Source: Stramenopiles sp. TOSAG23-3 (taxonomy: Eukaryota; Sar). Taken from it: 32,888 nt of DNA. Where the stretch lies: the NCBI GenBank assembly GCA_900128585.1, contig LT642212.1:1-32888 (forward strand), given 5' to 3'. Positions within the stretch are counted from its first letter, which is position 1, and the number at the start of each line of letters is the position of its first letter. The position numbers and the translations under genes were made by a program. The notes below the pieces were generated by a model. The model had not been told where the DNA came from. It did not search any database and was given only the letters and a program-made list of their open reading frames with translations. Of this stretch, positions 10,701-19,368 are shown one piece after another.

Positions 10701-11196
10701 TCCAAAATTTACCAACAACAAATTCATGTTTAAAAAAGAAATCACGGACGAAGTATGCGAGTATTTCGAGACCGGCTCCATGGAAGTGGAAGTGTATGGT
10801 GCCCAGCCGGGAACGTCTATTAAAGCCAAGAAAGGGGGGGAAACGAGAGCAATGTTATCGACCGGTCAGGACTACGATGAAGACAAGGGCCCGTCGAGCG
10901 CACAGGAAAAGCACGTTGTGGAAGTAGAGAACTTGCAAAACGCAATCCTTTCGGAACGAATTAACACCAAACAGGCGTTGGACTCGGCGGTCGATCTAAA
11001 ATCACAAGTAGATCGTCTAAAGACGAGAATTATGCAAAGTGGGGGAAGCGTCGAAGACAAATATAAGATAGAGAACAATTCTTTGAAAAGGGAAATGGAC
11101 GTTTTAAAGGCAAAGCTAGAAACTTCGTCAAAGCGAGTTGCCAACCTGGAACAAAAAGCTTCGAAAACTAAGAGCGGGGTGTGCACTATTTCTTAA
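7735..11196 (+). CDS. Divergent kinesin-3-like motor with FHA domain and C-terminal CaaX box
   Basis: A 1153-aa microtubule-motor homologue. The motor domain covers about 7-348: P-loop GQTGAGKSYT (91-100), FEIYNEEVVDL (133-143), switch I NMDRSRTS (205-212), switch II VELPGSD (240-246) and LFLKDALGGNAKT (302-313). A short coiled coil follows, then an FHA domain at about 505-600 (TTIGRD at 513-518), more coiled coil at 640-760, and a KIF1-type beta-rich region at about 940-1025, an order seen in kinesin-3. A last coiled coil (1055-1145) ends in CTIS, a CaaX prenylation motif, where kinesin-3 proteins often have a PH domain. Both switches depart from the consensus (NxxSSRSH and DLAGSE), so ATPase activity may be altered. 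The start is the first ATG after an AT-rich leader. The gene is convergent with the next, 103 bp apart. Confidence 0.9.
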   Translation: MAGNDCVDMFAIVARVRPLVRAEIEKGWRVSAEIDEDRNVVILRKSGMRKTFKCDHVHGQDSATKSVFNANVAPLCDKTFDGYNTAVLLHGQTGAGKSYTGHALVNEAFRLIFAKIGAVQNPKIRHFVSASYFEIYNEEVVDLWSPDTLKNLARTPKSCVSFKCHPRHGVYGKRLVQCSVDSATTAESLLKMGKATGAVVATSANMDRSRTSTCLSISLKRISKNKFGEDEEVVSTMKFVELPGSDMKGTMQGANTDRLRTTCKIDTQLSAFKKVVKTLADNATKYAHNPRPVPYDQSPLTLFLKDALGGNAKTLVMCMIAPSDGDFDDSMATLGFADKVMRYVRNRAVVATGVRKGMIKSLKSEIEFLADEALAIDKEIESAKNIASLDVPTGDEKTGEGEYTYLEGISPQERAALAAERREKFEKLDVKRSLAIERMEEDKYLLDIASMQWKEVVEGTDIQTETQSTQLENLGVTYLPGMRKLKTTPHLITLCRDPSMTGALTFMLEKGDTTIGRDKGISLEGLGIDHDQGTITNKDGVLTFVNGGGATTFVNGAQIFLYDVPANPDDIPRKASPTRLHHGDRILFGQYHLFLVQNLAECEPSATKKKKTRKGGGGGKEEEDTRDMALLKDWSFAMQELYAEAIGGKMAKELEVRQAVETKAALSSEKLQVIEAEMTSEKEKLKEWTTSAKKKQQHPPAKLRQEQDKCRHRIDQLERRLAEQLGVDGNLQSKISTLDREKKVIEGQLTASLPLVSEVNAYAKAFGKALSFSAKLVADHSKSILALPNVSKSAGSKKEDAAEQLEVGVEVVPVKKSGPKASTIPVMWNYDKFMARLYLMREMYRSYVRGGRTVACLRKLYTKDNDPFGDFMQHVLIGRSYLYLDSLSYFLEFEDSVPIVDYRGKDNGFVKLKIVPRRLGDSDLFTHEIHDEGEKSTRDFVGKMFEFSVSVVSAKGIPEALCSNVFVKTRFGNETNVLRTDPCAADTTSPKFTNNKFMFKKEITDEVCEYFETGSMEVEVYGAQPGTSIKAKKGGETRAMLSTGQDYDEDKGPSSAQEKHVVEVENLQNAILSERINTKQALDSAVDLKSQVDRLKTRIMQSGGSVEDKYKIENNSLKREMDVLKAKLETSSKRVANLEQKASKTKSGVCTIS

Positions 11197-11299
11197 ACGT
11201 GTAGTATCAGAATCATAATTGTTTTTTTTCAGAATTAATTATTTCGAGCGGGGGATGGGGTTAAAAAGTAAAATATTATTCCTTCCGCGCATTTCCAAA

Positions 11300-14200
11300 C
11301 TAAAAACTTCCAGAAGTTTCGTCGTCTTTGAGTTCCTTTTCCAACCGTTTTATGTCATCCTCCGCCTCATTGTTTTTTCTCTCGAAATCTAGATGCTCCT
11401 TTCCGTCGCTGTCTGTTACGGGTTGTGCTGCGCGCTCTTGCTGCGCCTTTGCTTCCCGTTCTTGCTGAAGTTTTGCTTCCCGTTCTTGCTGCAGTTTTGC
11501 TTCCCGTTCTTGCTGCAGTTTTGCTTCCCGTTCTTTTTGAAGCTCCGCTTCTCGCTCTCTTTGAAGCTTTGCCTGCCTCTCTCGCTCGACCGCTGCTTTC
11601 TTTTCTTTCTCAACCCTTGATTTTCTTTCTCGCTCGGCATTTTCGATTTCTAACTGTGCTGCTACCAACGCCCGTTGCTCCTCCTCCTTCTGTTTTTCAC
11701 CAAGCGTCCGCGCAAAGTATAGGACTTCGTCGATTGTAATCATCCCATCTCCGTCACGATCGATCTCTTTGCAAAGAGTTGGCAAATCGTCTGCAAATAA
11801 CAAAGGTTTTAAGTAATGGCGCCCTTCCAGCATTTTTCGTACCCTAACATTTATTTCAATGGCCCTAACAAATGTTGTTGCCGTAACCACATCGCTGTGC
11901 CCAGGCTTGAACTGATCAAACATACTTCGAATGTACTGTCGCGTATCCATTTCCTCTAGGAACACCATTTGCATGGCGCCGTGGACGTCACTGTCCGCAC
12001 GCTTTCCAACACTGCTCCCAATGCCAAGCGCGCGCCGGCACATAAAATCATACATCTCATCTATGCTTATAGAACCATCGTTATCAACGTCCAGTTCCAT
12101 TAAATCGTTGATGTACGTGCTTGGGTTTGCAAGCGTAGCTAGCGAGGGGGTGTCCAGAAAGAACTTGATAACTTTCTCTGATGTTTGCGCTAAAAGTAGA
12201 AAATCGGTCATTTGAATTTCCCCTCCGTTATTTGGGTCTATCAGTTCGAACAGATCTTTGATTCTCTGCAGAGTGAGTTGGGATGCAAAGGCTAATAGCT
12301 CGTCCACAGAAATACTGTCATCTCCGTCCGTATCCAAGGACATCAGCGTGCTTTTGCTGGCGCGGTGAATGCTCGTCAAACTCACTAGTTCCGGGCGGCT
12401 GGCGATGAAATCTTGTACTGAGCGTTGAAGCATTATTGCCCGTACAAATGTCTTGCACGATATAGACTCCGATTCTAAAGTAGGGTCTATCAATCGAAAC
12501 AATTCCAGCGCCGAATGCCTCGCCATTTCCCCCCGCCCATCTACATTCGATGTATTCTGGTTAGCGCGGAGCTGTTCCTGTTCAGCAAGTGACGTCGTAT
12601 TTGCATCGTCTTGCGCGAATTCATTTTCATCTAAAGATAGAATATTGCTTTGGTCGACTCTAACAATAAACATGTCACTCCAAATGTAACATTTTTCATC
12701 GATTTCTGCGTTTGGGTGCAGTCGTTCTTTTGCTAACTGAGTCGTCACTAACCCGTGCTCGTCATAAAACCTGAACTCGGTGTCTGTTAACTCTAGAGGT
12801 TTGACTTCAGTTCCTTGGCACAAAATAGGGTCGAACGTTCCATACTGCCGGGCATGGAAGCGAAATTCTTTTTGCGGGTCTAGTTTAACCAGAACGGATA
12901 CCGGCGCGAGCCCCTGTCTGCTGCCAGGGACGTCCAGTTCTGCCAGCTCGCTAACTTTGTGATTTGCCCAAACTGTCGTCAAATCATCTTTTGAGTATGT
13001 GTCACCATCATCGCAGTACTCACGGTACTCCGTGAACAGGTCTATTTTTTGTCGGAGCGGGTACGTCCACGACAGAATGGCCCTACCGTACCCCGGTGGT
13101 GGGATTGGGCACATAAAGGCATTGTGCAAACTCGGGGACAAGAATTCTGTGATGCGTGGCAAGTGTTTTTGATAGCTGAAGTAAGACGTGCCGTTAACAG
13201 TCGCAGTGATACAGACAGACAGGGGCGGTCCGACGGGGATCATTTGGTACGATGTCCCCAATTCGCTCGTCACGGTGTTCATGACAAGCTTCCCCGTTGC
13301 GCGATTACGGATCTGAATGATGGCTCCCCCCATCGGCGCTGCGGTCGACGAGTCGTAGACCGTAAAATGGTACGGCCAACGAATCCCTGGGATCTTTATA
13401 CGGTCGAACGACTCTCCGTAAACTACAACTCCACGGCGATGCATATCGACCACTTCTCGCCGCGCCAAATCGAACGATCGGGCGGTCTCCAGGAAACGCA
13501 TGGCCTCTGAGTCACTCGTCAAACTGTACTGAACCTGAGTCCACTCTGGTAGCTCCACGTTCTCTTCGTACCTTCCCCCTGGGACGTTGAAAGACGCGCA
13601 ACCATTTGAGTCTGTCTCGGATACGTGTTTAAACCCAGATTGCATGTTAGTAAGACTCACAAGTATACCCGCGGCTCTCACAGCGTCCCCGGACTCGAAG
13701 TCAACCAACGCGACTGTAACGGTTTGAATTTTAGGCATTAAAAATATCGACATTTCCCTTGCGTTGTCGCTCTTGACGAAAAGGCCACGCTTTTTCTTTA
13801 CCGCTTCGTCGGCGGCAACCCCAACGCGCAATGGCGGGTGGGCTCGAGGGTAAAATCCTGGCGCATTAAATTGACACACGTATGTGTCTGTGGCGTTCAA
13901 GGTGGTTTCGGTGATACCCTCATCGTTGGTAAAGAGCAGAGTGTGGGTATGGTTTAACTCAGAACTGGCACGCGAGTCTCGCGTTACCGACCCAGACGAT
14001 TTGCGGCGCTTTTTCGTGGTATGGATGCTGTCCGTGGTGGCTACCATAGTGGACCGGCGCTTCATCCGCATTTCGTGAACATTCGTCATTCCTTTCCCCT
14101 TTTCTTCTTTTACTTGGGCTAAACTCCTGTTTAATTCCGCCCGGCTGTCTACAGAATGCACTGAGACAGCTACACCGGGAATCGGCATCTTGTAATACCC

Positions 14201-17200
14201 GTCGTACACTTTGATCTTCATCCGGCACCTTGCGTCGGCATCATGGTTGTACGGCCATTCGTGGTCTACGTTTTCTTCGTCTGATGATTCCATTGCTTCT
14301 ACTACCAGTTTTGCCGCTAATTCAGGGGTCGGCAGCCAGCCTTGATTTTCATCCAATGCGCTATAAAGCACTTGGCTAGATGCGCCTTTGAAGCGCTGAA
14401 AGGTGATCTTAAAAGCGCCTATTCTTCGGGAAGAGGGCGTTCCGTTGATTAGCATTCCCGGATAGGCCGTCTTTATGGCGGCAGCAACGTCGTAGTACAA
14501 CCTTTCAAACGCGCCCGGGACATGCCACGTAGTTTCTTGGTGGTTCTCGCAGTCACAGCAGTACCGGATTGTTATGCACGGGCGTCTGGCTACTGTGTGC
14601 TGGCGTAGCATGGGCCACATGTTCCCGACCTGCTCGACAATGTGCAGCGCGCGCGGAAAGGGCATGTGCAAAGTCTTCAATACCCATTCACCATTTTCTA
14701 CTCGGTCCATTGTGCATAAAATTAGCCCAGCGTGGTTCCCGGCAACATCTACGCTGTACGTCGCAATGTCGTTCGTGTGGGTGGTAATGGCCATCGTGTT
14801 TGCGATCGGGTGCCCTCGGCGCTTTCCTTCACGAACCAACATGTTGACAACGTTTGCATCGTGTTGATGGCGCTGGATCCGCACAGTACAAATCCCTAGC
14901 TGCGAGCAGGCATCTAAATAGCTGCCAAACATAAAGAAAACAAACGAGTTCACCGCATGTGATGCAACATTTAAGTCTAGGTCAAATGTTTGTGCTATCG
15001 ATACCCACCTGCCTTTGCTTATCTCCGTTTCGTGAATTGCAGCTCGCATGTCTCGCTGCCGCCCATGGGCGACAACGGCATGGTCTTGGGTGTGGTTTTG
15101 GTACCGTTGCACAGAATCAAGTGGCACCCCTCCGATGTCCAGCGCAATGCACGCCAGGTCCAAATTCACGATGGCAGCAAGAGCAGCCGCCCCTTGTCCG
15201 GCGTTTAGCTTAATTCTCCACGAAAATGCGAGGGAAAACGATATCTGTCGCTGCTCAGCGGAACTCATTTTGCCCCCGTATAAGGGAATCGTACTCCCCG
15301 CGCCTACATGCTGTATCTTAGGAAATTTCGAAGGGTTCAAAGGGAACGTCCCGCTTTTGCCGTTTGCCTTTGCTTGGCCAAGTTTATTGGTTTCGGCAGG
15401 CGACTGTGACGCCATGGTGGCGACAGAGCTCGATTTAAGCAATTTTTGGATGGCCAGTTGCTCTGCGACTTGTTTGTCCCGTTCTTGGTCTTCCGATCGT
15501 GCTCTGGCGTGCATGTTTCGGTTTTCCAGCGTGATGCCAAGCATGCAAAGTTGTGGAAGCTGCATGTCGACTCCTAGTATCCATATGATTTGGTTGAACA
15601 ACGTCTGGTTTAAAGGCTTCTCGCTCATTCCATTTTGAAAGGTCTGCCGTTTAATCGAGGGTGCTAGCCCTCCTTGCATAACTTCCAGGGTTTTTTGCAG
15701 CTTGTTCTGTTCCAAATATGTTTCTATCATCGATTTCAAACTTCGTGTGGAATCGGCGGCCTCGTCTTTCGTCGCCGCCAACCGCGATCGTAGCTGCAAT
15801 TTTACTTCGCCGAAAACGTCCGTGTGCCAAAAAGTTGTGAATAGCCGGATCTGGGCTTCCAGTTTTGTCATTATGCTACCACAGTCGGGAAACTCAAACT
15901 TGCTCGACCTAGACGTGAACAGCACCCTCTCGCGGTATTGGTTGTTTTGATCCATGTGCGTCATGGCGAGGAAAAACGAATAGTCAGGGTCGTCACTCCT
16001 GCACTCCAAGGCGTAACCTGCCGTCGGTCGGCCCGGAATGCTTTTGCGCACATCAAGTATCCAGTCTTGGGGAAAGTCTTGTTTTGACAACTTGTAGAGC
16101 AACTTATAGACGAACGCGATAGGCGGGGACCTGAACTTCGCGCCTTTGTCCCAACGCACGACAATCCTTATTTTCCCCCACCCTCGCATGTGTTCTGTCA
16201 GCGACGACAGTGGCCTCCATTGCCAATTGGACGCTATCTTGTTGTGGCTGATGGTGGAAAACTGGTGCCCCGCCTCCGGGTCCAAGACCAGGTGATGCAT
16301 GTCAGTGTATGGTCTTGGTGCCCCAAAAAACATGGGCGGGTTTATGCGCCAACCGAAATGGTCGCAATGTAGGTGGGCGTTATGCCCAAATATAGACTGG
16401 TCGGATATGTGATCGCCATGATACAGGCTGACGTCATAGAATGGAATGTCTGCCAGTAAGTGCGTCGCTGTTTTTCCTGTTAATTCGTTCGGGACAAAAA
16501 CTTCCGAAGCATTGGCAGACGAGCTGACGTGGCCGGGAAGCCCGCAGCTGTGAACCTCTTTTACAGACACACGGTGGCGGATACCAGCGTTTATTTCTTC
16601 ATTTGAACGAGCGACGTTCCACATTCGTATGTGCGAGATCATGCCCGTAAAGTCGCCGCCGACAATGACAGGGGCATCGCTGTGGTGCAACTGCCCCTGG
16701 ACAGTGTCGACGTGCCGCCGAACGGCCGCAACCTCTTGCCCGTCTACGTAAGCGTAGAGGTAAAAACCGTTGTACACGGCGCTGAACGCGACCCATCGGT
16801 CCACAGGAATGGAAAAATTTGTCAAGCAAGTTTCTGTCCCATCGCTGGCTACCACGGAAAACCCATACATCTTGTCTTTTTCTAAACAGTAACCACCTGT
16901 ATCATGGATCTTGAACCGCCCTTCTTGTGACACCAGCAGCGTCGGGTTTGTGCGCCGTGGGGCAAATATCCCCTCTTTAAGTCGCTTGTCCGTAGAAATA
17001 TTCGTTTGTTCCTTCTTTTCAACTCTCATCGCGTTCTGGCTTTCTCTCTCTTTCTGGTTTATTTTCCTCTGTTTTGCAGCGGTAAAGTCGGACGATCCCG
17101 CGCCGTCCCCCGTTTGTATTACCGACTTGGTCATGTCCCCTTGCCACGCCGGGCACCAACCAAATATGTCCGGGTCTTTTCTCCCACAGCACAGCCATTT

Positions 17201-18046
17201 CACAAAGTTCCCCTCCTCGTCGGTTTTGATCCCTGTATGCTTGCGAACGTTCGCGCTAGTCTCTGCAAAGAGGGTTTCCGTGCGAGGTATAAACAGCCAC
17301 ATGTCGACCGTCAATTCGTTTTTTAAGTTCCATTTCCCTGCCCTTCCCCCTTCCGGCGAAAGCGACAAGCACCCTGTGCCCGTCAGCAGCAGTGCAGGTT
17401 TGGCGTGGAATGTTTTCGCTTGGATGGCTTTTGCTTTTCTTTTTATTGCTGATATCCCGCGCAAGAACCCCCGAAATCGCAACATGTCGCCGCCAGCTCG
17501 AGCCGCGGGTGAGGCGGCGGCTTTGCTCTCCGGGGACGGACTTGCTTGCAACACATTCCCCTCTGCGACAGACTTTTCTTCTTCGCCCTGCCCTGGGTCG
17601 GCTTTCTTCTCCAAAACGACGGGCGCCATGTTCACGGTGGAAATGATGGAGGTTTCGATGACTTTGGCGTTCATTCGACGGTTTCGTTTGTTCCTGCGCA
17701 ACTGGGACGGCGATTTCCTTGGTACATGCACGTAGGTAGACGGTGCGAGAGCGCCCCTTATATTTTTGCTATGCCGAGGGCTTGAGCTATTCAAGCGACG
17801 GCGGGGTTTACTGTTGGCCTGCTTCTTTTTTCTGGGCGGTTTTGGAGACAGTGACGCCGCTTTCCTAGGGTATCGATTGTTGTACACGCCTTGCATTTTT
17901 GCGTACGATTCGTCCTCTTCTGCGATCGCATTCACTGCATGTTTCAATACTTTCCCAACCAGTGAGTTAGAAACGTTTGGGGAATCGACCTTCACGTTTG
18001 CGGGGCTCTCCGGGTCCCCTCCTACACTGCCTTTTTTCAAGGACAT
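11300..18046 (-). CDS. Giant LamG / SelW-like / EF-hand protein of 2248 residues
   Basis: One uninterrupted frame. The basic, disordered N-terminus (1-190) is followed by a LamG/concanavalin-like fold at about 218-490 (LTVDMWLFIP, then VDRWVAFSAVYNGFYLYAYVDG, then VGGDFTGMISHIRMWNVARS), split by an insert of about 80 residues. Residues about 1155-1255 look like a SelW/Rdx module (RYCCDCENH, then RIGAFKITF). Carboxypeptidase-regulatory-like beta domains fit about 1275, 1440 and 1560, and a segment near 1655-1675 contains ILSWTYPLRQKIDLF. The C-terminus has canonical EF loops at 1905-1916, 1986-1997 and 2096-2107, a degenerate one at 1937-1948, then an E/K/Q coiled coil (2119-2207) with perfect EREAKLQQ octads. 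No signal peptide or membrane span is seen, so it is probably cytoplasmic or axonemal and calcium-responsive; that role is inference. The start is the first ATG of the frame. Confidence 0.85.
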   Translation of the reverse strand: MSLKKGSVGGDPESPANVKVDSPNVSNSLVGKVLKHAVNAIAEEDESYAKMQGVYNNRYPRKAASLSPKPPRKKKQANSKPRRRLNSSSPRHSKNIRGALAPSTYVHVPRKSPSQLRRNKRNRRMNAKVIETSIISTVNMAPVVLEKKADPGQGEEEKSVAEGNVLQASPSPESKAAASPAARAGGDMLRFRGFLRGISAIKRKAKAIQAKTFHAKPALLLTGTGCLSLSPEGGRAGKWNLKNELTVDMWLFIPRTETLFAETSANVRKHTGIKTDEEGNFVKWLCCGRKDPDIFGWCPAWQGDMTKSVIQTGDGAGSSDFTAAKQRKINQKERESQNAMRVEKKEQTNISTDKRLKEGIFAPRRTNPTLLVSQEGRFKIHDTGGYCLEKDKMYGFSVVASDGTETCLTNFSIPVDRWVAFSAVYNGFYLYAYVDGQEVAAVRRHVDTVQGQLHHSDAPVIVGGDFTGMISHIRMWNVARSNEEINAGIRHRVSVKEVHSCGLPGHVSSSANASEVFVPNELTGKTATHLLADIPFYDVSLYHGDHISDQSIFGHNAHLHCDHFGWRINPPMFFGAPRPYTDMHHLVLDPEAGHQFSTISHNKIASNWQWRPLSSLTEHMRGWGKIRIVVRWDKGAKFRSPPIAFVYKLLYKLSKQDFPQDWILDVRKSIPGRPTAGYALECRSDDPDYSFFLAMTHMDQNNQYRERVLFTSRSSKFEFPDCGSIMTKLEAQIRLFTTFWHTDVFGEVKLQLRSRLAATKDEAADSTRSLKSMIETYLEQNKLQKTLEVMQGGLAPSIKRQTFQNGMSEKPLNQTLFNQIIWILGVDMQLPQLCMLGITLENRNMHARARSEDQERDKQVAEQLAIQKLLKSSSVATMASQSPAETNKLGQAKANGKSGTFPLNPSKFPKIQHVGAGSTIPLYGGKMSSAEQRQISFSLAFSWRIKLNAGQGAAALAAIVNLDLACIALDIGGVPLDSVQRYQNHTQDHAVVAHGRQRDMRAAIHETEISKGRWVSIAQTFDLDLNVASHAVNSFVFFMFGSYLDACSQLGICTVRIQRHQHDANVVNMLVREGKRRGHPIANTMAITTHTNDIATYSVDVAGNHAGLILCTMDRVENGEWVLKTLHMPFPRALHIVEQVGNMWPMLRQHTVARRPCITIRYCCDCENHQETTWHVPGAFERLYYDVAAAIKTAYPGMLINGTPSSRRIGAFKITFQRFKGASSQVLYSALDENQGWLPTPELAAKLVVEAMESSDEENVDHEWPYNHDADARCRMKIKVYDGYYKMPIPGVAVSVHSVDSRAELNRSLAQVKEEKGKGMTNVHEMRMKRRSTMVATTDSIHTTKKRRKSSGSVTRDSRASSELNHTHTLLFTNDEGITETTLNATDTYVCQFNAPGFYPRAHPPLRVGVAADEAVKKKRGLFVKSDNAREMSIFLMPKIQTVTVALVDFESGDAVRAAGILVSLTNMQSGFKHVSETDSNGCASFNVPGGRYEENVELPEWTQVQYSLTSDSEAMRFLETARSFDLARREVVDMHRRGVVVYGESFDRIKIPGIRWPYHFTVYDSSTAAPMGGAIIQIRNRATGKLVMNTVTSELGTSYQMIPVGPPLSVCITATVNGTSYFSYQKHLPRITEFLSPSLHNAFMCPIPPPGYGRAILSWTYPLRQKIDLFTEYREYCDDGDTYSKDDLTTVWANHKVSELAELDVPGSRQGLAPVSVLVKLDPQKEFRFHARQYGTFDPILCQGTEVKPLELTDTEFRFYDEHGLVTTQLAKERLHPNAEIDEKCYIWSDMFIVRVDQSNILSLDENEFAQDDANTTSLAEQEQLRANQNTSNVDGRGEMARHSALELFRLIDPTLESESISCKTFVRAIMLQRSVQDFIASRPELVSLTSIHRASKSTLMSLDTDGDDSISVDELLAFASQLTLQRIKDLFELIDPNNGGEIQMTDFLLLAQTSEKVIKFFLDTPSLATLANPSTYINDLMELDVDNDGSISIDEMYDFMCRRALGIGSSVGKRADSDVHGAMQMVFLEEMDTRQYIRSMFDQFKPGHSDVVTATTFVRAIEINVRVRKMLEGRHYLKPLLFADDLPTLCKEIDRDGDGMITIDEVLYFARTLGEKQKEEEQRALVAAQLEIENAERERKSRVEKEKKAAVERERQAKLQREREAELQKEREAKLQQEREAKLQQEREAKLQQEREAKAQQERAAQPVTDSDGKEHLDFERKNNEAEDDIKRLEKELKDDETSGSF
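11447..11535. repeat. In-frame 24-bp tandem repeat inside the giant gene
   Basis: The unit encodes EREAKLQQ on the minus strand and is present about three to four times, nearly identical at DNA level, within the C-terminal coiled coil. Perfect DNA identity implies recent expansion and makes length variation likely. Confidence 0.85.
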
Positions 18047-18663
18047 CTTTGGATCCCCGGGAATAGTGAATTGTCGAGAACGTTAACTTTCGTCAACCCA
18101 CCCGCGATTTGAAAGAAACGGAGATTATTATTTTCCCGTGCTGTTGCTGTTACTTGGCAAAAGTGTTGATTCTGCATTGGCGCGAACAAGTACCGTACCG
18201 TACCGTCGCGGTGTCTTTATTGCTTAAAAATTATATAATTATATAATAAAAATAATAAAAATAATAATAATAAAACAAAGAAGAAGAAGAAGATGATGGT
18301 AAATAAATGGTAAAGAAAGGAGGATTATTATTGAGGAGGAGTGAGAGAGTGCGTAGACAGTTTAAAGTATAGGATGATATAGATGATAGAACAAAACCAA
18401 CTAACAATTCTTCTTCTTGATGTTGTAGACATTCACAGATTCAATTCTATTCCCCTTCATTGGTGTTGTCGTACAACTTGCAATTTAGATGTGGCAGTTG
18501 CACAACCGAAATAACTTGAAACACATACAAACACTTGTGCATCCCTTTACTGTCGGAAACATTAGGTCTTTTCTCCAAAGGGAAAGAACGTAATAAGTCT
18601 GTAGGGCTTGGGCTTGGGTGCTTGGGCTTTGGGCTTGGGCCCACTTTGTTGATTGTTCACTCT

Positions 18664-18713
18664 TCTTGACCTCTTGACTCTTGACCTCTTGACTCTTGAC
18701 CTCCTGACTATTG
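18664..18713. repeat. 15-bp minisatellite
   Basis: About three copies of the unit CTTGACCTCTTGACT, the last one diverged. The preceding 40 bp (18602-18642) are a looser GGGCTTGG repeat, so the two form one low-complexity block. Confidence 0.8.
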
Positions 18714-18833
18714 ACTCGATGAAGAAGAATCTCATCACATTGAACATTTGAGATCACACAAAACACAAAAAACACAAAACACAAAACAAACAGAAATGTC
18801 ACAGTTTAAGTTTCAGTAATCTCAGAGAAGAAT

Positions 18834-18846
18834 ACCCTAACCCTAA
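18834..18846. repeat. Interstitial telomere-like CCCTAA repeat
   Basis: The string ACCCTAACCCTAA equals two CCCTAA (TTAGGG) units, followed by CCCTAA at 18883-18888. It is too short to be a telomere and may be chance or a relic. Confidence 0.4.
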
Positions 18847-19368
18847 TCCAATCCTTTCTCTCTTTCCAAACCATATTCTTAACCCTAATAATAACCAACT
18901 ATAATTATATAGGAACATAAATGTATACTAATATCATACTTATATATTTGTTGTAAAGCCTTCATTGGATTTTATTATATCCTCTAATTACATACAATTA
19001 ACATTGTAATGAATAGTTTATATGTTGTTGTTAATGGTATAGTTATGTTATTTATTTACCATCCATTCATTTTTTTTTCTTTTTTTATTATTATTATTAT
19101 TTCTTTTATTTCCGCGAAGAAGAAGAAAACGAAGGAACGGAACGGAACGGGAACGGAAGGAAAGCAATTATATAGTTTACGAAACACATTTTGAAACAGA
19201 AAAGATAGAAAAGGAAAGAAATACGTGAAGGAAATTTTTACAAACATCGATATAACAGTACCGTTTTGTTCATTTCATCGTAGGACACCGTATTTTGGCG
19301 AAACACAGCGTGGGACGCTTTTTAGTCGGTTTGTATATTTCTTGATATTGTTGGACTGGCGTCGATTG

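Larger units (their letters stand above)
18047..19368. other. Divergent spacer with minisatellite and telomere-like words
   Basis: AT-rich region between the giant gene (-) and RPC6 (+). It contains AAT and AAG runs (about 18240-18297), a TTGGGC-rich block (18602-18642), a 15-bp minisatellite (18664-18713), ACCCTAACCCTAA (18834-18846) with another CCCTAA at 18883-18888, and a TTA run near 19086. Reverse frames over the minisatellite begin at non-ATG codons or are short and are not supported as genes. Confidence 0.55.

Noticed and set aside
18485-18802. Reverse frame with a signal-like N-terminus and SQEVK repeats
   Set aside because: It begins with GTG, its repeats derive from the minisatellite and its composition is spacer-like.
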